Source of the DNA: Rhodanobacter_A agri
Lineage (GTDB): Bacteria; Pseudomonadota; Gammaproteobacteria; Xanthomonadales; Rhodanobacteraceae
DNA: 64,000 nt
Reading direction: 5' to 3'
Assembly (NCBI RefSeq): GCF_044904705.1
Contig: NZ_JADIKL010000011.1
Span: 1-64,000 of the forward strand
Shown in pieces: positions 43,699-52,479 of the stretch (position 1 is its first letter; the number at the start of each line of letters is the position of its first letter). Made by a program: the position numbers and the translations under genes. The notes beneath the pieces are model-generated. The model was not told where the DNA came from and ran no database searches. It saw nothing but the letters and a program-made list of their open reading frames with translations.

Positions 43699-44697
43699 TC
43701 AGGGCGTCGTATGGGTGGTGTCGCCGGGCGGCGAGCGCATCAAGGTATCGCTCGGCAATTCGCCGAACACGCGTCGATAGCTGTCGGCGAAGCGGGAGAG
43801 ATCCCACAGGCCGCAACTCAGCGCCACCGATTTCACCGAGCGGCGACTGGCGTCGGACAATGCCAGGCTGCGGCATGCGGTGCACAGACGGAGCATCGAC
43901 AGGTAGCGGTTCGGGGAAATGCCGAGCAGGTCCTCGAATGCGTAGCGCAGCGCCCGCTCGCTGACGCCGGCCGCGTTGCACATCTCGTTGACGTAGATGT
44001 CGTTGCGCAAGTTGGCGCGCATGAACTGGTCGACGCGCTGCATGATCACGTAGTGCTTGCGGCGACCGCGCGAGCAACTGGGCAGGTGTTCGGCGGTAAC
44101 GCTCAGGCCGGCGTCGAGATGGGCGTCCAGCACGGCCGCCAGATCGATAGAGGGAGGCTGGGCGGGAGTACTGTCGCCAGTTGGAGGGCCGTGGATAAGG
44201 TTCTGCCGGAGGTGCTGGTACATCGCCTGCAGCACCTGTGCCGTCGCATTGCCTTCGGTCCGGAACATCGACGGCAGGTGGATCGAGGTGCCGCCCTGCA
44301 GCGGGTCGCGGCGGGCCAGCCGCTCGTGCAAACGTCCAAGCGGCAGCAGCAGCAAGGTGAGCCGCGTGTCCGCGCTGAACATGAATTCGCTGCTGCCCTC
44401 GGGCATCACCGCAAAGGCGGTGTCGCGGGCGAACGGGATGCCATGGCACCAGCTGGTTTCGAGCGTGCGATGGACGTAGCCGAGCAGGCACCAGTCGGTA
44501 GGCAAGGTGAAGCGCGCCCGGAAGGGAAACGATGCTTCGGTGCTGCACAGCAAGGCGTCGTCCACGGTACGGCTGTCGACGATCGCGCGTGGCCCCTGAT
44601 CGCCGAGCAATACCATTTCCATCTTGCAGACCTTGAGCATGCCGCTCAGGGAAATGAGGTCGCAAGGCAACAGTGTGTCGACGCCCTCAGTCGTCAT
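43699..44697 (-). CDS. AraC/XylS-family transcriptional regulator
   Basis: 332 residues. The C-terminal about 100 residues are the two-helix-turn-helix DNA-binding domain (VNEMCNAAGVSERALRYAFE and LGISPNRYLSMLRL, ending VFGELPSD). The N-terminal part is a beta-rich sensing domain as in OruR/AraC-binding-like proteins; ligand unknown. It is transcribed away from the Tad operon and toward the adhesin/OmpA pair, and is the only specific regulator between them, so it is a candidate controller of either. ATG 44697 is used; 44739 in frame is possible. No good ribosome site at either. Confidence 0.85.
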   Translation of the reverse strand: MTTEGVDTLLPCDLISLSGMLKVCKMEMVLLGDQGPRAIVDSRTVDDALLCSTEASFPFRARFTLPTDWCLLGYVHRTLETSWCHGIPFARDTAFAVMPEGSSEFMFSADTRLTLLLLPLGRLHERLARRDPLQGGTSIHLPSMFRTEGNATAQVLQAMYQHLRQNLIHGPPTGDSTPAQPPSIDLAAVLDAHLDAGLSVTAEHLPSCSRGRRKHYVIMQRVDQFMRANLRNDIYVNEMCNAAGVSERALRYAFEDLLGISPNRYLSMLRLCTACRSLALSDASRRSVKSVALSCGLWDLSRFADSYRRVFGELPSDTLMRSPPGDTTHTTP

Positions 44698-45287
44698 AAT
44701 CCGCGAGCTGCCCCCTGTTGCCAGAATCCTTGCCAACATTCGCGGAGGAAATTATCCGCCGCGCGGTCGCGTCTTAACATTTAACCCGAATGGCGCTTCG
44801 AATGCATGCACGTATTCGGCATCTTCCCTGATCGCCGACACGCCGTCGCCGGGTAATGCGATTTACATCACGTGGGCGGCAGTCGATACGTGCCGTTTTT
44901 GTGCATTTCCGGATGGTGTGTCGTAAAAGAATGTGCTACGCCTTGGCCGAAAACGGGTTTTGAAATTCGGCTGTGCGAACAAGGGGGACATAGGGATGTC
45001 GTGGGCCATCGTGCACGGTGCGCTGCAACGCGTCACCGCTCCACCGCTGCGCAATGTGCGTGCATCGGCCCGCGCCCGTCGGGCTGATGTTGATCACGGC
45101 CGGAAACCCACCCCAGCCACTCCCCCCGGTAATTCAAAGTGCGGCCCTCGGCAAAGGGCCGTACCCCACGCAGACGGCCCGGGCGGGCCAACCGCGGCCG
45201 CGGCCGCGGGTAGTCGGATGGCGGGCCTTGGCTATCGCACCGCGCCATTCGTGAAAACGGGTCGGCCATTGCGCCACAGGAGGGGAC
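44698..45287. other. Divergent control region of araC-like gene and Tad operon
   Basis: About 590 bp, with an AT-rich part at about 44750-44960 that is the best place for promoters of both directions. At 45192-45209 an 18-bp self-complementary run of CCGCGG units occurs. The pilin ribosome site GGAGGGG is at about 45279-45285. No gene or named regulator site could be assigned. Confidence 0.5.
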
Positions 45288-45464
45288 ATGAAAACCTCAA
45301 TTCGTAATTTCATTCGTGAAGAAGACGGAATCACTGCGCTGGAATATGGGGTTTTGGCGGCGATTGTGGCCGCAGCCATCGTTGCCGTTTTTTCAGGGCC
45401 TCTTCAAACCTTGCTTACCAACCTTCTCAACATGATTGCCAAAGCGGCGGGCACAACAGCGTAG
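45288..45464 (+). CDS. flp: Flp/Fap-type pilin, first gene of the Tad operon
   Basis: 58 residues. The class IVb prepilin motif is plain: charged leader ending in Gly14, cleavage before ITALEYG with the conserved Glu-Tyr (Glu19, Tyr20), then a hydrophobic helix (VLAAIVAAAIVAVFSG). Prepilin peptidase cleaves after Gly14 and the mature helix is built into the Tad pilus. A GAGGGG site lies just upstream. Too short for many gene finders. Its single copy suggests one major pilin. Confidence 0.95.
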   Translation: MKTSIRNFIREEDGITALEYGVLAAIVAAAIVAVFSGPLQTLLTNLLNMIAKAAGTTA

Positions 45465-45513
45465 CGCCGAACTTTATCGTTGCTGCAAGTGCACGCATGT
45501 ATGGAGACAGGGT

Positions 45514-46035
45514 TTGTCTTATCTGCCGCACGCATCAGCCATTGCGTTATGTGTCCTGACGATCGCTAGCGATCTGTACGCGCACCGCGTGCGAAACGTC
45601 TGGTTGCTGGCGGCGTTGCTGCTGGGGGCGGTGGGGGTGATCTGGACGTGGCTGGGCGGTACGGGGCCGACGCCCTGGACAGCGTTGGCAGGACTGGTCA
45701 TCGGTCTGCTGGCGCTGCTGCCTTTCCATGTGCTCGGCTGGATGGGGGCAGGCGACGTGAAACTGTTCGCGGTGCTTGGTTTTCTTCTGGGGGGCAAGGC
45801 CTTGCTGCCGATATGGATCGTCGCCAGCTTGTTCGGCGGCGCGCACGCCCTTTGCATGCTGCTGATGCGCCGTACCGGCGCGGGCATGCAACGGTTGCGA
45901 ATGAAGATGGCCGGCACGCGTGCGTGGCAATACGTACTGGCCGCGCGACAGGGGCGCAAGGGTTTGCCGTTTGCCGCGTATATGGCAATGGGGGCGCTGC
46001 TGACAGTGGCGGCACCGCAGTTGACGCGATGGTGA
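45514..46035 (+). CDS. cpaA: Prepilin peptidase, CpaA/TadV type
   Basis: 173 residues from TTG 45514, which has GGAGACAGG upstream; the ATG at 45436 would overlap the pilin. Membrane aspartyl protease of the type IV prepilin peptidase family without the N-methylation domain: first Asp in TIASDLYAHRVRN, second in GMGAGDVKL region (here WMGAGDVKLFAV). Five to six membrane helices. It cleaves the Flp pre-pilin and TadE/TadG pseudopilins. Confidence 0.9.
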   Translation: MSYLPHASAIALCVLTIASDLYAHRVRNVWLLAALLLGAVGVIWTWLGGTGPTPWTALAGLVIGLLALLPFHVLGWMGAGDVKLFAVLGFLLGGKALLPIWIVASLFGGAHALCMLLMRRTGAGMQRLRMKMAGTRAWQYVLAARQGRKGLPFAAYMAMGALLTVAAPQLTRW

Positions 46036-46571
46036 ACGGCATGCGCATTCGTTCCCGCCGAACTTGTCGTGGCGTCGCTACCCGGATGGCGACGCGCTGC
46101 GGTGGCGGAACACGCCACCAGGCGCAGCGCGGCGTGGTGGCGGTGGAATTCGCGCTGGTATTCCTGTTCGGTGTGCTGCCGCTTCTGTTGCTTACCCTGT
46201 CGGGGGTGCTGATTTTCGCTGCCAAGCAGTCGTTGGCGCTGGCGGCGGCCAATGGCGCGCGCGCGGCCTTGCGCTACGGCAGCGACGGCTCGCTGGCCGG
46301 GCGCGAGGCAGCGGCCTGCACGACAGCGGCGCAGTCGATGAACTGGCTGCTGAGTTTTTCCGGCGCATCGCAGGCGTGCCCCACGCCGCTGATCGCCGTC
46401 ACCGCGGTCCCCTGCCCATCGGCTGCAAGCGTGCAGTGCGTGCAGGTGACCACGACCTTCGATTACGACGCGCACCCCTTCATACCGGGCACCGCCACGG
46501 TGTACGGCTGGGTGCTGGGCAAGGATTTGAGCAGCACGGCCTTGGTTCAACTGGATACCACCGGCGATTGA
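46029..46571 (+). CDS. tadE: TadE-like minor pilin/pseudopilin
   Basis: About 180 residues. Following a basic leader, QRGVVAVEFALVFLFGVLP has the pseudopilin-type Glu (VEFAL) and a hydrophobic helix, the TadE signature. The periplasmic part has four Cys that may form disulphides (ACTTAAQS, QACPTP, PCPSA, QCVQV). ATG 46029 overlaps the cpaA stop; 46041 is an alternative. Confidence 0.85.
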   Translation: MVNGMRIRSRRTCRGVATRMATRCGGGTRHQAQRGVVAVEFALVFLFGVLPLLLLTLSGVLIFAAKQSLALAAANGARAALRYGSDGSLAGREAAACTTAAQSMNWLLSFSGASQACPTPLIAVTAVPCPSAASVQCVQVTTTFDYDAHPFIPGTATVYGWVLGKDLSSTALVQLDTTGD

Positions 46572-46599
46572 AGTTCGGTCGCCACGGATGGGGGGTGCG

Positions 46600-47628
46600 A
46601 TGCAGAAGATCACGCGCATGGTTGCGTTGCTGCTGGTGCTGCTGGCCGTGGTACTCGCCGTGCTGGCGATCATGCTGGGTCGTCATACGACCGGGGCGTC
46701 GCGGAACGTGGCGGGCGTCGCCACGGCAGCAGCGGAAACGGCCCGTGCCGCGCAGGCGCAGGGCATGGCCGTGGCGGTGGCGGCTACCACCTTGCCGCCC
46801 GGCGTGCCGATTGCCCCGGACGCGTTGCAATTGGCGCAGTGGCCGCAGCATCCGGCCGGCGCATTTGCCGATGTAGCTTCGGCGGCCGGTGGCATTCCGT
46901 TGGTCAGGATTCCCGCGGGCACGCCGGTGGTGGCAAGCCTGCTCGCCCACGACTTGGCGATGGCACTGCGCCCGGGCGAGCGTGCGATCGCGGTGCCGGT
47001 CGACGAACAAGCCGGTGCCGGCAATCGAATCCGGCCTGGCGACTATGTGGATGTCTTCCTCAGCCTGAAGGCAGCGCCCGGTACCGACAACGGCAAGGCA
47101 TCGACGGATCCCACGCAGACGCGATTACTGCTGTCGCGCCTGCGCGTGCTGGCCTACGGTGACGAGGATCTGCCCGTGCCGCCGCACGCCGATGACGCGA
47201 AACCGGCGGATACCGGCAAATCGTCCGCGGCCTCGCGCGATGGCGATGCCCAGCGCGCCGCGCCGCACACCGCCGTGCTGGCGGTGCCGGTCCAGGATGC
47301 CGACCACCTGCTGCTTGGCGCGCAGAACGGCAAGCTGTCGCTGGCGTTGCGGCGTCCGGATGACGAGGGCGGTCCCGATCATGCGCTGTTCCCGCCGCCT
47401 CGCGGCGTGCTGGTCGCACGCAGCGATCTCGGTGCGGAGCAGAAGCAGTCGCTGGCGTCGCCCGAGAACCGCGCCTATGCCGGCATCGATGGGGTGGATC
47501 TTGCCGGCAGGGCATCGGCCAGGCCGATGCCCTTCGCCGCCGGGCATCGCGCAGTTGCCTCGCAGGGCGTGGAGGTGATCCGCGGTACGGGCAGCGAGGC
47601 GCACGGCAACCGGAGCAATTCACCGTGA
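46600..47628 (+). CDS. cpaB: Flp pilus assembly protein CpaB/RcpC
   Basis: 342 residues. One N-terminal membrane segment (VALLLVLLAVVLAVLAIMLG), then an SAF domain (about 60-115, VAVAATTLPPGVPIAPDAL) and the CpaB body with RAIAVPVDEQAGAGNRIRPG and GDYVDVFLSL. A Lys/Ser/Asp-rich insert (about 193-226) is longer than usual. CpaB links the secretin to the inner-membrane complex. A G-rich ribosome site precedes ATG 46600. Confidence 0.92.
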   Translation: MQKITRMVALLLVLLAVVLAVLAIMLGRHTTGASRNVAGVATAAAETARAAQAQGMAVAVAATTLPPGVPIAPDALQLAQWPQHPAGAFADVASAAGGIPLVRIPAGTPVVASLLAHDLAMALRPGERAIAVPVDEQAGAGNRIRPGDYVDVFLSLKAAPGTDNGKASTDPTQTRLLLSRLRVLAYGDEDLPVPPHADDAKPADTGKSSAASRDGDAQRAAPHTAVLAVPVQDADHLLLGAQNGKLSLALRRPDDEGGPDHALFPPPRGVLVARSDLGAEQKQSLASPENRAYAGIDGVDLAGRASARPMPFAAGHRAVASQGVEVIRGTGSEAHGNRSNSP

Positions 47629-47633
47629 GGTCG

Positions 47634-48974
47634 ATGATGCGGCAAGCGATGTCACGAACGCATTCCCTTGCGGCCACCGGCCTCGTTGCGGCTATCGCGG
47701 TGTTGTCGCTGGCGCCCGCAGTCATGGCGGCGGCGCCGGAAGCCTCGGTGGTGTTGCAAGTGCATGAGCAGCGGCCATGGACCTTGCCACGCAGCCTGGA
47801 GCGCGTGGCGATCGCCGATCCCGCGGTGGCGGACCTGGTGATGCTGAAGGGGCGGCGCGAGGCCTTGCTGGTCGGCAAGCAGGCGGGACAGACCACCTTG
47901 CTGATCTGGCAGCGTGGCGAAGCGGCACCGCAGCGTCTGGCCGTGCAGGTACGCGGCGCGGTGCAGGAACAGTTGCAGGACGGCAGCGGCACCGGCCTCA
48001 CGGTGCAGGATGGCACGGCGTTGCTGCGGGGTAGTGTCCCCAGCCTGCTCGACCACGAGCGCAGCCGCGAAGCCGCGGCGGCGGCGGTCGGCGACAAGGG
48101 ACGGGTGGCTGATACCTCCACGGTGGACAGCGGCGGCGTGGTGCAGGTGGACGTGAAGGTGGTCGAGTTCGACAAGACCGCGATGAGCCAGATCGGTCTG
48201 AACTTCCAGGCCGGCAACAACGGCTTCAGCTACGGCTTCGGCAAGACCGCCGCCGCCTCCGGCAACGGTTCCGGCAGTGGTGGCGCGCTGTCGTCCGCCT
48301 TCAGCCTGGTGGCGGGACACAAGAGTGCCGACGGACATCATTTCTGGAACGCCGACATCGACCTGCTGCAGTCCGATGGCATGGCCCGGGTGCTGGCCGA
48401 ACCCTCGCTGGTCGCGCTGTCCGGGCAAAGCGCCAGCTTCCTCGCTGGTGGCGAGCTGCCTATCCCCGAGCCGCAGGGGCTGGGCACCACCACCATCATC
48501 TACAAGCAGTTCGGCATCGGCCTCACGGTGACGCCGACCGTACTGTCGGCCGACCGCATCGCGCTCAAGGTGGCGCCGGAGGCAAGCGATCTCGACTACA
48601 CCAATGCGGTTACCCTCGACGGCATCTCGGTGCCGGCGATCACCACCCGCCGCGCCGACACCACGGTGGAACTGGGTGATGGCGAGACGTTCGTGATCGG
48701 CGGGCTGGTCAGCCAGTCGATCAGCTCCCAGGTGGACAAGATCCCGCTGCTGGGCGACATTCCGGTCATCGGGGTGTTCTTTCGCGATTTGAGCTACAGC
48801 CGGCAGGACAAGGAACTCGTCATCGCCGTCACGCCGCACCTGATAAAACCGTTCGCGCGCGGCAGCAAGCTGCCGATGCCCGGACAGCGTGAGGCGCAGC
48901 CGAACCAGCCGGTGTGGGGCTCGTTTCTGCTCAACCCGGCGGGTTCGGATCAGTTGCCGGGATTTTCGCGCTAG
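47634..48974 (+). CDS. cpaC: Type II/IV secretin CpaC/RcpA
   Basis: 446 residues. A signal peptide (about 1-33, AVMA-AAP), the pilus/BON-like domain with VAIADPAVADLVMLKGRRE, then the secretin core (about 230-420, VLAEPSLVALSGQSASFLAG, GIGLTVTPTVL, IPLLGDIPVIGVFFR) forming the outer-membrane pore through which the pilus passes. No separate pilotin is seen. GTG 47625 overlapping cpaB is possible; ATG 47634 is used. Confidence 0.93.
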   Translation: MMRQAMSRTHSLAATGLVAAIAVLSLAPAVMAAAPEASVVLQVHEQRPWTLPRSLERVAIADPAVADLVMLKGRREALLVGKQAGQTTLLIWQRGEAAPQRLAVQVRGAVQEQLQDGSGTGLTVQDGTALLRGSVPSLLDHERSREAAAAAVGDKGRVADTSTVDSGGVVQVDVKVVEFDKTAMSQIGLNFQAGNNGFSYGFGKTAAASGNGSGSGGALSSAFSLVAGHKSADGHHFWNADIDLLQSDGMARVLAEPSLVALSGQSASFLAGGELPIPEPQGLGTTTIIYKQFGIGLTVTPTVLSADRIALKVAPEASDLDYTNAVTLDGISVPAITTRRADTTVELGDGETFVIGGLVSQSISSQVDKIPLLGDIPVIGVFFRDLSYSRQDKELVIAVTPHLIKPFARGSKLPMPGQREAQPNQPVWGSFLLNPAGSDQLPGFSR

Positions 48975-48986
48975 GTGAGGTGACCC

Positions 48987-50264
48987 ATGTCCGCTCAGCC
49001 TGTCCTGCGACCCGTCGATCAGCCGGAACCCGGCATGAAACTGCGGTTCTGTTCGCCCGATCCCTATCGCGCGGAACAACTCGCCGCCAGGTTGAAACAA
49101 TTGGCGATGGTGCGCTGGGAGAACCTGCCTGCGGCATTGGTAGCCATGCCATCGTCGCTGACGGATGGGCAGCACGTGATCCTGCTGGACTTCGCGCCGG
49201 ATGCCGTCGCCGACTCCGCGGAGCTGGCGAGGCGCCTGCTGACGCGGTCGCCTGAATTGCCCCTGGTCGGCGTGGGTAGTACGGAGGGTGCGGAAGCTGC
49301 CGGCGTGCTGGCGGCGCTGCGTGCCGGCGTGCTCGATTTCATCGATCCGAACATGCCGGACGAGGAGATCCGCTCGTTGCTGGCGCGGATGCGCGAAGCG
49401 GCCGCGCAAGGGCGGCTCCGCGCACCGGTGCAAGCGCCTGCGCCGGTAGCGCGCGGGCGCATCGTGCTGCTGTTGGGTGTGCGCCCGGGAATCGGCACCA
49501 GCACGCTTGCCGCGCACCTGGGCGTATCGGCGATGGGCGGCAACGAACCGGACACGCAACGCCAGGTGCTGCTGCTGGAACTGGGGCGCCCCGCCGGGGA
49601 TGCGGCGCTGTACCTGGGCGTCGAAGGCGAGTTCCAGTACAGCGACGCCCTGCGTGGCGCGCACCGCATCGACGCCACCCTGATCCGTACCGCGCTGGGG
49701 CGCCACACCAGCCAGTTGGCCGTGCTCTCGCAACGCAGCGACCTGGCTGAGCCGCCGCGCAGCGAAGACGATAGCGGCACGCTGATGGAGCGCCTGCGCA
49801 ACCATTTCGAGCTGCTGCTGTGCGACCTGGGTGGCCTGCCGCTGCCGCAGGTTCCGCTGCCCTTGCTGCAGCTCGCCGACGAGATCTGGCTGGTCGCCGA
49901 CCAGAGCATCGGCAGCATGGTGTCGCTGGACGCCGCGCTGCGCGAACTCGGGCAGCGGGGGTTGCGCGATGAGCGCCTGTCGCTGGTGATCAACCGCTAC
50001 GACCGGGAAGGCGGCATGGAGCCGGAGCAGGTCGCTCGCCGCTTCGGGTTGCCTTTGCTGGCGGTGTTGCCCGAGCGCTCGCGCGTGCTGCGCGCCAGCG
50101 CCAACCAGGGCTTGCTGCTGCAACAGATCGCGCCACGCGACTCCTATTTGCGTGCCATGCGCCCGCTGCTCGAGCGACTGCAGCCGGCAACCGCCGCCAC
50201 GGCGCAGGCGCCGCGGCCGCGTTGGCTCGCCCGTTTGGGAGGCTTCCGATGGAAGAATCAGTGA
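48987..50264 (+). CDS. tadZ: TadZ/CpaE-like polar-localisation ATPase with degenerate motifs
   Basis: 425 residues. An atypical receiver-like N-terminal domain (about 17-125) is followed by a MinD/ParA-like domain (about 155-400). TadZ positions the Tad machine at the pole. The deviant Walker A, normally KGGVGxST, reads RPGIGTST, so the signature Lys is Arg. The Walker A-prime segment reads LLLELGRPAGDAALYLG in place of the usual LLVDLD pattern. Walker B is kept (LLLCDLGG). Nucleotide binding may be weak or lost; localisation may not need it. Confidence 0.88.
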   Translation: MSAQPVLRPVDQPEPGMKLRFCSPDPYRAEQLAARLKQLAMVRWENLPAALVAMPSSLTDGQHVILLDFAPDAVADSAELARRLLTRSPELPLVGVGSTEGAEAAGVLAALRAGVLDFIDPNMPDEEIRSLLARMREAAAQGRLRAPVQAPAPVARGRIVLLLGVRPGIGTSTLAAHLGVSAMGGNEPDTQRQVLLLELGRPAGDAALYLGVEGEFQYSDALRGAHRIDATLIRTALGRHTSQLAVLSQRSDLAEPPRSEDDSGTLMERLRNHFELLLCDLGGLPLPQVPLPLLQLADEIWLVADQSIGSMVSLDAALRELGQRGLRDERLSLVINRYDREGGMEPEQVARRFGLPLLAVLPERSRVLRASANQGLLLQQIAPRDSYLRAMRPLLERLQPATAATAQAPRPRWLARLGGFRWKNQ

Positions 50265-51544
50265 TTCCCTACGAACAAACCCAGCAGTTCCACGACGTGA
50301 TGTCGGCGGCGCACGAGTTCCTGCTGAATCGCATCGAGGACAACCATCTCGACATCGCGGCCTGGTCGCGTGACACCACCGTCAAGTACGTCGACGCGGA
50401 AACCTCGTGCTTCGTGCAGGAATGGCGCATCCCGATCAACGAAGAGGAGATGCGCAAGGTATCGACGGCGCTGGTCAAGGAATTGGCCGGTTACGGTCCG
50501 TTGGACGACCTGCTTGCCGATGCCGAGGTAGAGGACATCCTGGTCAACGGCTACCAGGATGTCTATGTCTCGCGCCGCGGCGTGCTGGAGCGGGCGCCGG
50601 TGCGCTTCATCGACAATCGCCATGTGCTGCGCATCGTGCGCCGCATCCTGGCGCCGCTGGGCCGGCGACTGGACGAGAGCACGCCGATGGTGGATGCGCG
50701 GCTGCCCAACGGCGGCCGCCTCAACGCGGTGATCGAGCCGTTGTCGGTGGGTGGTCCCAGCGTCTCGATCCGCAAGTTCCGCCGCGACCCGTTCACGCCG
50801 GATGACTTGCTCGCGAATGGCACGTTCGACCGCCAGATCGGCGCGCTGCTGCAGGCGGCCGTGGAAGCGCGCTGCAACATCTTGATCTCCGGCGGCACCA
50901 GCTCCGGCAAGACCTCGCTGCTGAATGCGCTGGCATTCCATATCCCGAGGCAGGAGCGCGTGGTGACCATCGAGGACACCGCCGAGCTCTCGCTCAACCA
51001 TCCGCACGTGGTGCGGCTGGAAAGCCGGCTAGGTGGCTTCGACGGCGGCGGCGCGGTGAGCATCCGAGAGCTGGTGCGCAACAGCTTGCGCATGCGCCCG
51101 GACCGCATTGTGGTGGGCGAGGTGCGCGGCGCCGAGGTGTTGGAAATGCTGCAGGCGATGAACACCGGCCACGACGGTTCGATGTCCACCATCCACGCCA
51201 ACTCGCCGCGCGACGGTCTGTACCGGCTGGAGATGCTGGCCGGCTTCGCCGACTTCCAGGGCAGCGAGGACAGCCTGCGTCGGCAGATCGCCAGCGCCAT
51301 CGACTTCGTGGTGCAGATCGCGCGGCTGGGCAACGGCCGCCGCGTGATCTCCTCGGTCACCGAGGTCACCGGGGTCAGCGACCGCATCATCACCACCCAG
51401 GAGATGTATCGCTACGAAACCCAGGTCGACGCCAACGGCAACGAGCGCGAGTCCTGGCCCGGGCTGGGCTTCCAGCCGCATTCGCGCAAGCTGGAGCCGT
51501 TCCGGCAGTTCCTGCTGGATGCCGCACGCGAGGTCTGGACGTGA
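50249..51544 (+). CDS. tadA: Tad secretion ATPase CpaF/TadA
   Basis: 431 residues, PilT/VirB11-like hexameric motor that powers pilus assembly. Walker A GGTSSGKTSLL, Asp box TIEDTAELSL, Walker B RIVVGEVRG and His box GHDGSMSTIHAN are all intact. N-terminal domain with ELAGYGPLDDLLADAEVEDI. ATG 50249 overlaps the end of tadZ by 16 bp and has GGGAGG upstream. Confidence 0.96.
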   Translation: MEESVIPYEQTQQFHDVMSAAHEFLLNRIEDNHLDIAAWSRDTTVKYVDAETSCFVQEWRIPINEEEMRKVSTALVKELAGYGPLDDLLADAEVEDILVNGYQDVYVSRRGVLERAPVRFIDNRHVLRIVRRILAPLGRRLDESTPMVDARLPNGGRLNAVIEPLSVGGPSVSIRKFRRDPFTPDDLLANGTFDRQIGALLQAAVEARCNILISGGTSSGKTSLLNALAFHIPRQERVVTIEDTAELSLNHPHVVRLESRLGGFDGGGAVSIRELVRNSLRMRPDRIVVGEVRGAEVLEMLQAMNTGHDGSMSTIHANSPRDGLYRLEMLAGFADFQGSEDSLRRQIASAIDFVVQIARLGNGRRVISSVTEVTGVSDRIITTQEMYRYETQVDANGNERESWPGLGFQPHSRKLEPFRQFLLDAAREVWT

Positions 51545-52479
51545 TCTCTGCGCTGGCGCTGCTCAGCGTGGTTTCGTTGCTGCTGGCCGCGGCGGTGGAA
51601 CTGTGGTGGGGCAGCCCGTTGCGGCAGCAACACCGGCGCAGCATGGCGCGCCTGGAGAAGAGCCTGGGTGAGCCGGTGCGCGCGCCGGCCGCCGCCACCC
51701 CTGCCGCCGCGCCGCCGTCAGAGCCGGTGCCGGGGCAGGGCATCGCCCAGTGGGTCGACGCGCTGTGCTTGCGCGCCGACTTGCCGGTTGGCTGGCGCAC
51801 GCTGCTGTCATTGCTGTTGCCCGGCGTGCTGCTGGCGATGCTTGGTGCGTGGCGCATCGGTACCGCATGGGCGTTTCCGCTGCTGATCGTCGTCTATGCC
51901 ATCGGCCTCGGCTTGTGGCTCCGTGCGCGCATCGAACGCCAGCGCAAGCGGCTGGCGCGCCAGCTGCCGGACTTCCTCGACGCGATGGTGCGCCTGGCCA
52001 GCATCGGCAACAGTTTGCCGATGGCGTTCCAATCGTCGGCGGCCACGGTGCAGATGCCCTTGCGCGCCGTGCTCGACCGCGCCATCCAGTCCGCGCGCAG
52101 CGGCATGGAACTGGATCGCGCGCTGCAACTGGCAGCGCAGCCTTACCGCCTGAACGAGCTGGACCTGTTGCACGTGGTGCTGGGTACCGGCATGCGCATG
52201 GGCGGCCGGGCCGATCACATCCTGCAGCGCATGAGCGACTTCATGCGCGATCTGGACCAGGCGCAGCTCGAATTGCGCGCGATCACTTCCGAGACCCGCA
52301 TGTCGGCCTGGGTGCTCGGATTGCTTCCCGTGGTCGTGGCGATCTTCATGACGCTGGTCAATCCCGCGTTCTTCCATCCCATGTTCACCGAGCCGATGGG
52401 CCACCGCCTCTTGCTGATGGCGCTGGGCCTGGAATTGCTGGGTGGCTTCCTGTTGTATCGGTTGGCGAGGTCGCTGTGA
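51541..52479 (+). CDS. tadB: Tad inner-membrane protein TadB
   Basis: 312 residues, GspF/T2SSF-like. Membrane helices at the N-terminus (about 5-20), about 88-120 and about 257-310, with the cytoplasmic helical core RQLPDFLDAMVRLASIGNSL. GTG start at 51541 overlaps the tadA stop by four bases. With TadC it forms the platform on which TadA acts. Confidence 0.93.
   Translation: MISALALLSVVSLLLAAAVELWWGSPLRQQHRRSMARLEKSLGEPVRAPAAATPAAAPPSEPVPGQGIAQWVDALCLRADLPVGWRTLLSLLLPGVLLAMLGAWRIGTAWAFPLLIVVYAIGLGLWLRARIERQRKRLARQLPDFLDAMVRLASIGNSLPMAFQSSAATVQMPLRAVLDRAIQSARSGMELDRALQLAAQPYRLNELDLLHVVLGTGMRMGGRADHILQRMSDFMRDLDQAQLELRAITSETRMSAWVLGLLPVVVAIFMTLVNPAFFHPMFTEPMGHRLLLMALGLELLGGFLLYRLARSL

Noticed and set aside
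47652..50123. 823-codon minus frame across cpaC and tadZ
   Set aside because: Antisense shadow; no domain, and the plus-strand genes are clear.
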